DNA of 64,000 bases from positions 124,001-188,000 of the forward strand of contig CANNZV010000852.1 of NCBI GenBank assembly GCA_947561585.1, read 5' to 3'. The DNA is from Caprella mutica (Eukaryota; Arthropoda; Malacostraca; Amphipoda; Caprellidae). The position numbers and the translations under genes are program-made. Position 1 is the stretch's first letter; every line of letters starts with the position of its first letter. Shown here piece after piece: positions 24,738-35,566 of this stretch. The notes below the pieces were generated by a model. That model was given only the letters and a program-made list of their open reading frames with translations, made no database searches and was not told the origin of the DNA.

Positions 24738-24828
24738 TTTTTTCTTCCTGACATTGGATAATACATGAAAAAATGTGGACATGTGGTTATTCCACTTTAA
24801 TGATTTTAATCCTCCTTCCATTTTGTTT
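24738..24828 (-). CDS. Minus-strand BTB gene, exon 1 (coding start)
   Basis: A TTTTTCAG acceptor ends at 24829; the exon has 7 untranslated bases, ATG at 24821-24819 and 28 codons to a GTGAGT donor. It encodes MEGGLKSLKWNNHMSTFF and RKKK, with the WNNH motif at the N-terminus of insect BTB proteins. The acceptor before the ATG implies an untranslated first exon further upstream (towards higher coordinates), not located with confidence. Confidence 0.9.
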
Positions 24829-25007
24829 CTGAAAAAGAAAATTAATGGCTACAGTTTCAAAGATATCTGGCTGTTGAGCAAATGGGCATATATTTAATTT
24901 TACATGCTTAATAATTGACTGACCATAAATTTTGTTATTCAGATTAATTATTTTTCTGGTAGCTATCTGGATTTCAGTTTCATTAAAAATAATGGACTAG
25001 GCCTTGG

Positions 25008-25240
25008 GGTCACACAGGTAAATTGCGCCTGCAGTCTTTAATTTTTAATTGCGGCCCTCTCAAGAGTTAAAGACATTCCAAACCAAAATTACATTAAAAT
25101 GTTGAATACCTACCAAAAGAAGTGCAGTGCATGTTATAATAATAAGTTTTTAGCAAGTGTTTTGAAGGTAGCTATGATGTTTCTGTTGTTAGAGGCCGCA
25201 GTTAGTTAGTGTGTGCCAATTTACCTGCTTGACCCTATAA
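25008..25240. mobile_element. GGGTCAC..AGGTAAATTG inverted-repeat element
   Basis: Ends GGGTCACACAGGTAAATTGC and CCAATTTACCTGCTTGACCC are inverted copies. Parts recur at 2684 and 29795. Noncoding. Confidence 0.65.
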
Positions 25241-25329
25241 AAACATTAACTACGTTCCAAAATTACAAGTGTACGTTACTCCAGTCTGCAAAAGATGCAT
25301 GAAGTTTATCCGGCAACTATCGAGGCCCA

Positions 25330-25885
25330 GATTGTATTTGGTGGTAAATTCCAATAATATGTCGGGAGATACTCAATTTCTCCAATAAAAAAATTCCTGC
25401 AATGTCGGAGGATATTTGACATTTAATTCCTATATTACCATTAATTTTTGGAGGAGAAACTGGAAAAATGTTGGAGGACTAGACAAATTGATAAAAAATA
25501 TTGGCAGCTATTTCTCAGATTTTTGAAAAAGTCAAAATAGATCAGTGCACCGTCCTAAAACGAACTGGACGTTAGTAAGATCCGCTGAGTATCTCTGTGT
25601 GTTAAGTGTACTGTGTACCTATTGATATTGTCTGTGTGATAAAAACAGTGGTATAAACTGGCCAAGTAAATTAGTATGTCTCATAAACTCACCATTTGTC
25701 TCTCCAGCTCTCTCCAAAATTTTACAAATTCTCTCCAAAATGATCAAATTATCATTAATTCTTTCCAAAATAACATTGTAGCATAGGAGAAAAATAGATA
25801 AAACTCGCCATTTGCAATTAAAGAGCTCAAAATAACAGTCACAAACTCGCCATTAAAATGGCGAGTTTGGACATGCTTTATTACG
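25330..25885. repeat. Reversed CCAGTCTG-type MITE relic and GGCGAG-type repeat
   Basis: 25330-25560 is an inverted, diverged relative of the 2219-2436 element (CCCAGATTGTATTTGGTGG start). 25680-25885 is a copy of the CTCACCATTTGTCTCTCC..GGCGAGTTTGGACATGC family. Noncoding. Confidence 0.6.
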
Positions 25886-26037
25886 TGGTAAACTGGATAA
25901 TTGTGGTAGGTACATATTGTCCCAATTTAATTTAGGTTCAAAATATTGACAGTGGTATACATTTGTACCACTAGGTATGTAGTCAACGTGTTAAATAAAA
26001 TGTGCCAAATTGTTTTTATCTCTGAAGTTTTGAAATA

Positions 26038-26461
26038 CCTAGGTAGGGTAATACCAGTCTGTATTTGGTGCACAAAATTCCACTGACTTTTTGAAAAAGC
26101 TGAAAAAATCCACCATAAATTTCCAATAATTTGGCTGATCCACCAACATTTTACCAATTTTTCCACCGAAAATTAATGGTAACATAAGAATAAATAGCTA
26201 GAAATCCACCGACTTTGTGCCAAAATATTATTTTCAATGGGGAAAAATTCCACCGACATGTCGGTGGAATTTACCATGAAATACAGACTGGGGGTAATAG
26301 GTATATCAGTTACCGGATGTTTTCAATTACCGGATGACATCGCTCTCTAATTGGCTACTCAGTTGATAGAGAGGATCTCATTGGTTGTTACTAATTCAAT
26401 TAGATCTATTATTGTTTATCATTGGCTGCATCCGGTAACTGATATATTACCCTACCTATCG
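26038..26461. mobile_element. TACCTAGGTAGGGTAATA palindromic element, host of a nested MITE
   Basis: An outer inverted repeat, CTAGGTAGGGTAATA..ATCAGTTACCGGATG on the left and CATCCGGTAACTGAT..ATTACCCTACCTA on the right, is interrupted in its left arm by the 238-bp MITE at 26054-26291. Confidence 0.65.
26054..26291. mobile_element. CCAGTCTGTATTT MITE, 238 bp, perfect 8-bp duplication GGGTAATA
   Basis: Flanked by GGGTAATA at 26046-26053 and 26292-26299. Ends CCAGTCTGTATTT / AAATACAGACTGG. This copy gives the clearest evidence that the family moves by a hAT-type transposase in trans. Confidence 0.9.
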
Positions 26462-27194
26462 GATTTTAAATTTCATTCTTCAATTTTTTTTTTCTAGGTA
26501 ATTTTCTATTTTACCAGATTCTCAGATTTACCAACCAGATTTTTATTTATTTTTTCAGATTGCCTAGAAAAGATTTATTGGGAGAACATTTTTGACCAGT
26601 TCTACAGTCTGGTCAGGTATCCCCATAATCCCATTATATGTCAGACTGTCAATTAGGATGCAGAGTACAGACATGAAATAATTTTGGTGACTATTATTTC
26701 AGAAATTCAGAGCCTGCTGCGATCCTCTAATATTTTATGGGTGACCACTCAAGATTTCATTTTAGAAGGAATGGAGACTTTCTTGCCACACTCTGAAACA
26801 GGGTCGGCCATCCTATCCACACACACCTCACTTCCTCCAAACGTCTCATAGATCTCACCCTTAATCCCAAACATAGCTACCTAGGTAGATGTAGGTATAC
26901 CCTTTCTAATTCTTGCTCTCCTTTTCACATCCTATTTTGACTCTTTCAAACTCTCTCTTCTCAGCCTTCCTGCGTTACCATCTCCCCCATCATAGGTGGG
27001 TATTCTCTTTTTTCTTCTTCTTTCAAAGAACCATTTACTAACTACCTACAGGCTACACGGCTTTATTCTGCGGTATATATACCTACAGCCTACCCCTCTT
27101 CATAATTTTTCTCTCTTGTGATCAAAAGTTTCTCCTTTCAGCTTTCCAAACATTTTCCCCTCCTTTCATTTCTCTTTCCTTCCCTCACAAGTTG
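26462..27194. other. Gene-free interval, pyrimidine-rich
   Basis: CT-rich on the plus strand (about 26900-27190); no coding features recognised. The 62-codon frame at 27118 is low complexity. Confidence 0.45.
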
Positions 27195-28560
27195 CTCAAC
27201 AACACACTTGTTGCCTTCACTGTCGCCATTTTGTTGTGATGACCAGGTTGCAAAGAAGTATTTTGGTGAAAGTATCAGAAAAGGTGCTAAAAAGTACCAG
27301 ATTTAACTCAAAAGTAACAATCTATTTTAATTTCCCATAAAATCGAACGTAATGCGAATAATTGCCTCACGGAGATAAAGTTTAAATCTTCCAATCTATC
27401 TTTAATTATCGGCAACCGTGAAAATAGGTATTCTTTAAGCTACTGCTGAAAAATGTGTGACAGAAAAAAGTACCAATTTGATACAATAGTACCAGGTTCG
27501 GAAAGCCTGGTGATGACGCCACTCATTTATTATATGCGCGGTGTAATACTATCTGATTCGCGGTGTAATAATCTCTGTCTCAATCTTAGGTCTAAATGAA
27601 CAATAGCGACATCTGGTGACCAGAATATGTTTACCTCTCAATTTATTCATTATATATAAAGGCATGAATGAATATGCTTCGATATGAAAAAATTATATTA
27701 AAGTTTATATTGTACCAGTCAGTAGGAGATTTCGTATAACCTAATACATTATGTACCTATATGATTAAAAGAAATATGTTATTCAATCAAAATAGTGAAA
27801 CTGGTAATAGGAAACATTAATATTTCATAAAGAGGAACAGTAGAATAATGGTAGATAACCAATACTTATTGTCTTATAACAGAATAAATCATTTTATTTA
27901 AATACTAGGTACCACTACCTATAAAAATTTAATTCTCATAACACCATAAAATTTGATTGAATAATAAAAGCTAGTTCATATTTTCAACTTATACAACATC
28001 AAGTGGGTAATAGGGGTAAACTCTGTTGTATGTGTGTGACATCATGGACAGGGTGAAAATATACATAATTAATCTATCAATGGAATCAATCGAATCAAAT
28101 TTACATCATTTATGTAAATGTAATAAAGGAAACCTTCATAACAAAATATAATATCGGATAGAAAAGAGAACTAGTTTACCTAGAAAATGGCGGTCATATA
28201 CCGCCATAAGCGGGCGTGATACCCGCCCAAAAGCCCGCTATCACAATGCATAGTACGTATTCTACTAATGGATATTAGACTTGGTAAATCTTGAATCGGA
28301 TGATATAATTTGAGCTGCAGTACATTGAAAACAATTAAAACCTAATATTTATTTTAGAATCTGCTTTATTTGGTCTTTGTTTTAAATTAAATCATTCAAG
28401 TTCAACCACCAGACGTCTCTGGAAAACAGTTGTTGGTCTGTAAAATGATAGGGGATGTATCACTCTCTACTGGCTTTTGTCAAATTAGACGCTAGAGTGC
28501 GCTGGCAACCAGAGTTTGGTGTGTATTTTGATGGTAACGCTTGCTTTGATATTTCTTCAG
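27195..28560. repeat. ~1 kb direct repeat, copy 2, with GC hairpins; candidate promoter region
   Basis: Second copy of 5895-6890 in the same orientation, with an inserted segment of about 270 bp near 27243-27513. The hairpin block at 28184-28240 keeps the stems GGCGG/CCGCC and GCGGG/CCCGC while a loop differs from copy 1. It ends in GGTGTGTATTTTGATGGTAACGC-like sequence (28518-28541), also conserved. It lies between the two divergent BTB genes. Confidence 0.55.
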
Positions 28561-28675
28561 TGTTAAAATATACAAGTAGTTGATGCTTCATGACTGTGTG
28601 GATAATGTGTGGGTTATGATATTGATTAACAATGTGTTTATTAATAATGGTGTTTCCTATATAAGTTTTGAATAG

Positions 28676-28681
28676 GTAAGT
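28676..28681 (+). promoter_or_regulatory. Candidate splice donor of an untranslated first exon
   Basis: AATAG followed by GTAAGT is a full-consensus donor downstream of the repeated promoter-like region and 9.2 kb upstream of the acceptor at 37857. No transcript evidence; purely positional. Confidence 0.25.
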
Positions 28682-28934
28682 GCAACTTTCTTTTAAACGT
28701 TAACATAATACCTAGTTTTATTTTCAAAATTCGTTAAGCTATAAGTACCTACGTAGGTACTACCCATGTAGCCAGTCTTGCATTTTTAGTGTTACCTAGT
28801 AAAGTAAAGTTAACAAGGTCTTAGGAATTGGTGAAATTTCGAATTTGTCACTTGTAATGTAGGTAGCTATTCAGCTTAATCCAACTAGGTACCTATATTT
28901 ATAATATTACAAATATATAGGTATATACCTAAAT

Positions 28935-29717
28935 CCATGTTTTAGAGTATGGACAAAGTTGCCAGTATATTGGCAACTTTTCAGGGGTTAAACAAGTTGG
29001 AAAACCTTTATAAAACCAGTAAATCACTCCTAAAATAGTCTCTAGAAGATACACATGCATCAGGCATAAGCCATAAAGTACTATAAGCGCCAGTCTGCAG
29101 AATGAGTCTTTTCTCCCGCAGAGATTTTAGTTTGAGAGAGAGTTACTCTCTGACTCTCAGCAGCAGATTCAGAATCTCCCGCAGCTAAATTAATGGTAAC
29201 ACAGGAATTAATTCAAAATCTCCCGCAGCAAAATTAATGGTAACATAGGAATTAATTCATGATCTCCCGCAGAGATCTCCAATTTCTAAAATTCAATCAA
29301 AAACTCCTGCAGAGAGTCTTGGAAAAATGTTCCAGATTCTGCAGACTGGCTATAAGGATGTTTCCAAGTGTAAAATCTAACCTAGGAAGCCAAATTTCTC
29401 CTTTAAAGTATCTTAAATGAAATGTGGCGACCTGGATCCATTTTCCCAGTCTGCAGAATTATATAGGAACATTTTTCCAAGACTCTCTGCGGAGTTTTGA
29501 TTGAATTTTTAGAAATTGGAGATCTCTGCGGGAGATCTTGAATTAATTCCTATTTTACCATTAATTTAGCTGCGGGAGATTCAGAATCTGCTGCTGAGAG
29601 TCAGAGAGTAGCTCTCTCTCAAATTAAAGTCTGCGGGAGAAGAGACACATTCGTCATTCTGCAGACTGGCCATTTTCTTACTTAACTGGCGACTTTCCTG
29701 CCACACTTTAAAACATG
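28935..29717. mobile_element. CCATGTTTTAGAGTATGG element carrying two nested MITEs
   Basis: Ends CCATGTTTTAGAGTATGG and CCACACTTTAAAACATG. Two CTGCGGGAGA-type MITEs are inserted: about 29091-29349 (reverse; flanks CTATAAGC/CTATAAGG) and 29446-29669 (flanked by perfect CCATTTTC duplications, 29438-29445 and 29670-29677). Confidence 0.8.
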
Positions 29718-31210
29718 TATACCTTTGGCTCTATACATAATATATGTATGTAAAAGCTCTGAAATTAAGATTAATTCAGTTTATCTAGTATAAGTAGGGT
29801 CATGTCATGCAGGTAAACTGCGCACACTGACTAACTGCGGCCTCTTACAACAGAAACATCATAATTCAAAAGTGTGAAACCACATGTTATAACTCAAATT
29901 AATGGATTATAGCATGCACTGCACTTCTTAGTTCTTTTGATAGCTATGCATCATTTTAATGTAATTTTCGGTTCAGAATGTTTTAGAGACTCTTGAGAGA
30001 TCATGTTCTAAACTCTAAAGTATGGACTAAGTCGCCAGTATATTGGCGACTAGTAAATCTGAATCACTCCTAAAATTAGTCTCAAGAGATACACATGCAT
30101 CATGGCAACTCTCCTTTTTGTGTCTCGAGCTCTCTCCATAAATCAGTGGCAAATCAAAGCACCAAATCTCCTCCGAAATGATCAAATTATCATGAATTCT
30201 CTCCAAAATAACATTGTAGTTTAGGAGAAAGTTAGATATTTCTTGCCATTTGCAATTAAAGGGCTCAAAATAAACCCAGCCTGTATATTATGGTAAATTC
30301 CCACCCACTCTGAAAAATACCTTAGGCTAACAGACCAGTCTGTATTTGGTGCACAAAATTCCACTTACTTTTTGAAAACAACTGAAAAAATCCACCCTAA
30401 ATTTCCAGTAATTTGGGCTGATCCACCAACATTTTGCTCATTTTTTTCCACCAAAAAATTAATGGTAAACATAAGAAATAAATGACTGAAAAATCGACCG
30501 ACTTCGCCAGAATATTATTTTCAATGGAGAAAAAATTCCACCAACAAGTCTGTGGAATTTACCCATGAACAATCTGGCTAACAAATTAATTTTAGGGTCT
30601 AAATGTTGCGGATTATACAGTTCTCATTAATTTTATTACTGTATTTTTAAAGTTTGCTAAACTCCAACAGAGTAATTAATTCTTCAGAAAAGACCACTTT
30701 TTCAGAGTGGAATTCCACCAACATGTCGGTGGAATTTTTCCCCTTTGAAAATAATATTCTGGCAAATTTGGTGGATTTATAGCTATTTATTCCTATGTTA
30801 CCATTAATTTTTGATGGATAAATTGGGAAAATGTTAGTGGATCAGTCAAATTTCTGGTGGATTTTTTCAACTTTTTGAGAAGAAGTCAGTGGGATTTCGT
30901 GCACCAAATACAGACTGGGAAAATAACTCACAAACTCTACATTTCATACTTTATTACCTGGGATAACAGGACTAAATACCTAAAAAATCCACCAACTTTG
31001 CGGTCTTTGCCCAGTCTGCAGAATTTGAGACATCTTTAAACATTTTCTGTGCGAACAATCCTCAATTTCATCCTTTTTTATGTGTATTTTACTGAGAGCA
31101 AAAGCCAAAATAAAAGATTTCTTGGAGAAACAGATCACCCAGTTCCTGCAGACTGAGACTTTGCCAGAATATTATTTTCAGAGGGGAAAAAATTCCACCG
31201 AGAAGCCGGT
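29718..31210. repeat. MITE mosaic
   Basis: Contains a CCAGTCTGTATTT copy at 30335-30577 (flanks CTAACAGA/CTAACAAA), a reversed copy at about 30690-30918, a GGCGAG-type fragment at about 30110-30275 and a CCAGTCTGCAGAAT element from 31013 to about 31155. No gene. Confidence 0.7.
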
Positions 31211-32238
31211 GGAAATCCGTGTTTCAGAAGCTTGTAAAATGTAAGCCAATTTTTGAGCCAAAATTTCACAAAAATTTTTAAGCCAAGCCAATTTGGCTCA
31301 TATTTTGAGAATTTCAAGCCAAAATTAACATGGGAACATAGGAATTAATTCAAAATTATAAAACCAATTTGACATATCTGAGTTTTGACCATTTGAAATC
31401 AAATGATTCGTGAATAAGTGTAATTGTAGTATTAGTATTGTAGAACAAACAAGGGAGTTATTCATATATATAAGTTGAAATTATTTTAAAACTAGTATTG
31501 TAACATTAAACTTATGTTAAAATCTGATAATTCACAACAAAACAACATATAAACCAATAAAACATGTTATTTTGGTTTATTTAAAAAACCCGGTTTTAAT
31601 GTTATTTTTTTTTAAAACATGGTTTTTTATCCACCCTGGAGCCAAGCCTAGTCTGAAAAGTACAACAGGATTTGTGGATTAATCCTCTGCCCAAGTCCTA
31701 TTTATTCCTATGTTCCCATGTTATTTGCTGTGCCCAAATCCCAATTTCTCTTAAAAAATCCTGGTTCTGTGGAGACCCTTCTTTTCAGACTAGAGCCAAG
31801 CCAATTTGGTTCATTTTTTAAGATTTCAAGCCAAAATTAACATGGGAACATAGGAATTAATTCAAAATTTTAGGCCCAATTAGTCATATCTGAGTTTTGA
31901 CCTTTTATAATCTATGCGAATTAATTGGCTTTAAACTGACATACTCTGTAACGTCATGGACTGTACATTTTATTAGATAGGTAACATGAATGAAGATTAA
32001 TGATATAGCCTATGGAATTAATTTGATAAATGTTGTATCAAATTTATGACTGACAGGCAAACTTGCCAAGTAAAATAGTATGTCTCATAAACTCTCAATT
32101 TGTCTCTCAAAGCTCTTTCCAAAAGACACCAAATTTTTTCCAAAATAATCAAAATTGTAATAATTATATCAGTATAACATTGTACCATAGGAGAAAATTA
32201 GATATTTCTCAACATTTGCACTGGGAGCCTGGGAAGGC
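31211..32238. repeat. GTTTCAGAxGCTxGxAAAxTGTAAGC-type repeats and CAGTCTGAAAAG element
   Basis: Two copies of the TTTCAAGCCAAAATTAACATGG family (31212-31420, 31795-31965). The second follows a CAGTCTGAAAAG..CTTTTCAGACT element at about 31650-31793, so it may be one host repeat with a nested insertion. Noncoding. Confidence 0.6.
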
Positions 32239-32739
32239 CCATGTTTTATAAGTAAGGGACAAAGTATCCAGTATATATATTGGACACTTAACTTGAGTGG
32301 TTAAATGAGTTCAAAAACATGTAAACAACAAGTGAATCACTCCCCAAATATTATCAATAGATGCACATGCATCAGACATTGTGAGATATGAAGCATAATG
32401 ACCCAGTCTGCAGAATATGGGAGATATTTAAGATATTCTCTCTAAATAATAATTTTGAATTAATTCCTACACTTACATTAATTTTGCTACAAACACTTCT
32501 GAATTAATCCCTATATGGCTATATTTACATAAATTTTGCTAGAAACAGAATAAGAGATCTCTACGATCACTCTACCAGTTTTTGCAGACTGGCATAATGA
32601 TGTTTCCCCAAGTGTAAACAGTAAAATCTTCACCAGGAAGTGAAATTTTTTCCTTCAAAGTATCTTAAATGTGGTGACCTTGATCCATTTTCCTCCACTG
32701 AACTGGTGACTTCCCTGCCACACTTTAAAAAAAACATGG
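32239..32739. mobile_element. CCATGTTTTATAAG element with nested MITE
   Basis: Same family as 28935-29717, ending ACTTTAAAAAAAACATGG. A 191-bp MITE is inserted at 32402-32592 with perfect 8-bp duplications CATAATGA (32394-32401, 32593-32600). Confidence 0.8.
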
Positions 32740-32756
32740 GGGAGGGCTCAAAATAA

Positions 32757-33241
32757 ACCCTTTCGAGTCGGCTTTCGCATATTTGATTTACAGCTCCAAA
32801 AACTTGTATATATTATCATTGGACATGTATAAATGGAACTTAATTGAAAAATTATTGGAATTACATATAATTATAGAATTTTAGCTATGGGACACTGGTG
32901 TCCCAACAGACATTTCAGACCCAGTCTCCTAAGACACTTATAACCCTGGGACTGGGCAGACTGTAAAAAAAAAATGATTATATATAGCAATGAATGTCTG
33001 TTCGGACACATGTGTCCCGAGTTCAATCTTTGAAAAAGCTTCTTGGGACACCCCGCGTCCTAAAATGGGAAAAAATCTATTATATTTCATTATTTGAGCG
33101 TAATTCAGCTTCTAAATTCTCTACTGTTAGATCTCACATATATACTTACAAAAAATAAATACTTACAATTTATTGACAATGTAACTTTGTAAACAACTCT
33201 ACGCTACAAAGTACAAATGTGTCCCAGGAGATTCGAAAAGG
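32757..33241. mobile_element. piggyBac-like MITE with GGGACAC palindromes
   Basis: Ends ACCCTTTCGAGTC and GATTCGAAAAGG are imperfect inverted repeats; TTAA follows the right end and ATAA precedes the left. Internal palindromes include GGGACACTGGTGTCCC at about 32890 and GGACACATGTGTCC at about 33004. Related in style to 45493-45677. Confidence 0.5.
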
Positions 33242-33279
33242 TTAAAAATGGCGAGTTTGCATGCTTTATTACCTGGATT

Positions 33280-34700
33280 CCAGTCTGTATCTGATGCACA
33301 TAATCACTCTGACATTTTCAAAAAGCTAAAAAAACTCGAATACTTTCTAATATATTGTGTGATCCATCAACACTTTTCCCAATTTATCTACCAGAAATTT
33401 ATTAGTAACATAAGAATAAATAGCTAAAAATCCACCTACATGTTGGTGGAATTTACTATCAAATACAGTCTGGCCTGGACTGATGGTATCTGCACAGTTT
33501 AATTCTTTGACTGGAATAGAAAATAAAATTTATCATTGAAATCTGTAATAATTAAAAATTTTATGTGGTAACTATTGTAAACTTTCAGTTTGAAAGGTAA
33601 ATATTAACTTAAGATATCAGTTAATACCCCCCTGCCAGGTCACCAGTCCACAGAAACTGGTTAATTATTTGTAGAGATCTCTTGCTCTGTAATTTCTGTT
33701 TGTAGTTAAATATACCAGTCTTCAAAATATGAGAGATATCTGGGTATTCCTCTCTGAAACAAATATCTGAATTAATTCCTATATTTACATTAATTTTGCT
33801 TTGAACAGAATAAGAGATCTCTCTACAAACTCTTTACCAGTTTTCTGCAGACTGGTAGATATGGGGATTGGGGATTAATTCAGAAGTGTTTGTAGCAAAA
33901 CCTATGTAATCATAGGAATTTATTCAAAATTGTTCAGAGAGAATATCCCGAATATCTCCCATATTCTGCAGACTGGCCTTGTCATTAAACAATCATGAAA
34001 TGTCCAGTAAAACAAACTACATAACAGCCATTTGCGTTGAGACCATCGATAGAAAGTACAGTAGTGGGCTGCTCAGCATTTAGATACTGTTGGGCTCAGG
34101 CCAGTCTGCAAAATATTCAATATGGGAAATTTTTAACATTTTCTGCATGAACAATCTTCAATTTTTTCCCATATTTACTTGTACTTTACTGAGACTCCAC
34201 CTAGGTAGGCTCTCTCTAAATAAGATCCATTACCAAAATGATCTAATATTTCAAATTTTCTACAATAATATAGTGCCTAGTTTTTAAAGTAAGGCTAAAG
34301 TCATGTTTCATACTGTGGCAGGAAAGTTGCCAGTGCAGTTTAATGAGATGTGTACCTAGGTCTCCACATATAACTCATTTTAAGGCATGCATGTGCTTCC
34401 TTAAGGGCTATTTTATTAGTGATTTACCAACTTATTTTACCGCCCAAAAGTCTCCAATAAATTGACCACTTTGTGCATTATGCATACATTGAAACATAGG
34501 ATAGTCTCGTCTCCAGTCTGCTGCCAACTTTTGTAGCCAAAATTTTATAAAATATGTATTGGCGACTGACTCATTTGCAACTAGCCAGACTGCAGGAACT
34601 GGTAAAGTGTATTTTGTCTTATGTTCTCAGTAAAAATGCATGTAATATTAAGAATATTTAGGATTGTTCATTCAGAAAATGTTAAAAATTTATCATGCAA
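33280..34700. repeat. MITE mosaic
   Basis: CCAGTCTGTAT copy at 33280-33473, CCAGTCTTC..AGACTGG element at about 33716-33853, a reversed fragment to about 33975, and CCAGTCTGC-type pieces near 34100 and, reversed, 34560-34700. A reversed CCATG-type relic lies at about 34305-34500. No gene. Confidence 0.65.
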
Positions 34701-35222
34701 ACTGGATTAACTAGGCTTCATGTGTAGCCATGTACAAGATAAATAGTATGGCTCATAAATAATTGTCTCTCCATCTATATCATAAAATTAAAGGAGTGAA
34801 ATATCTTTCCAAAATTGTTATAAATTTTCTTAGAAAGCATAGTAGAATATTGAATATTTCTCTCCTTATTCAATGGTAGGGTTCAAAATAACTGTCATCA
34901 ACTCGCTTATAAAATAGTGAGAAATGACATCCTGGATTCTCAGTAGACCGTAATGATCTCATATTGGTCAATGGTAGCTGCCTCAAAGACTCTTGACAAG
35001 CTATGCTGGAATCATTGGCAAGTTCTGATGTACACCTTGATGAGCTGGTCTGAATTTGATTTACAAAATCCCAGTGACTTTTTCATAAAATCTAAAAAAT
35101 CCACCTGTAATATTCTATTTAGCCACTCCACCAAAATTTTCCCAATTTACCCTCTGAAAATTAATGGTATCATAGAAATATTAGAGTTAATAGCGATGAG
35201 AAATGATGCCCACCTGAACTTT
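34701..35222. repeat. Diverged repeat relics
   Basis: Decayed pieces of the GGCGAG and CCAGTCTG families. No gene recognised. Confidence 0.45.
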
Positions 35223-35230
35223 CAATAGGC

Positions 35231-35566
35231 CAGGGCTGCGGAGTCAGTACATAAAATGTTAGACTTGACTCCTTCATTTTGAATTTATCAATTCAGACTC
35301 CATTTTAAAGAATTTCACAGACTCCTAGACTCTGACTCAAGAAACCATTTTTATAGTAATTTTATTAGTTCTATTGATTCATTTGCGTGTTTAGACTTTA
35401 AATATTTATTGAATTTATAGCTATTACTTCTTGCAAGATATTTAACGCAATGAACAACAAATGAAATGTATTGAAAAAATTGTGACTTATATCTACAGCT
35501 TGGAGTCGGAGTCGTTACAAATTTTTGACTATCAAAAAAAGCGTTGACTCGACTCCACAGCCCTGC
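35231..35566. mobile_element. hAT-like MITE with CAGGGCTGxGGAGTC ends, 336 bp
   Basis: CAGGGCTGCGGAGTCAG at the left, inverted as GACTCCACAGCCCTGC at the right. Flanks are CAATAGGC and GAATAGGC, an 8-bp duplication with one mismatch. GACTC/GAGTC words repeat throughout the subterminal regions. Noncoding. Confidence 0.75.
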
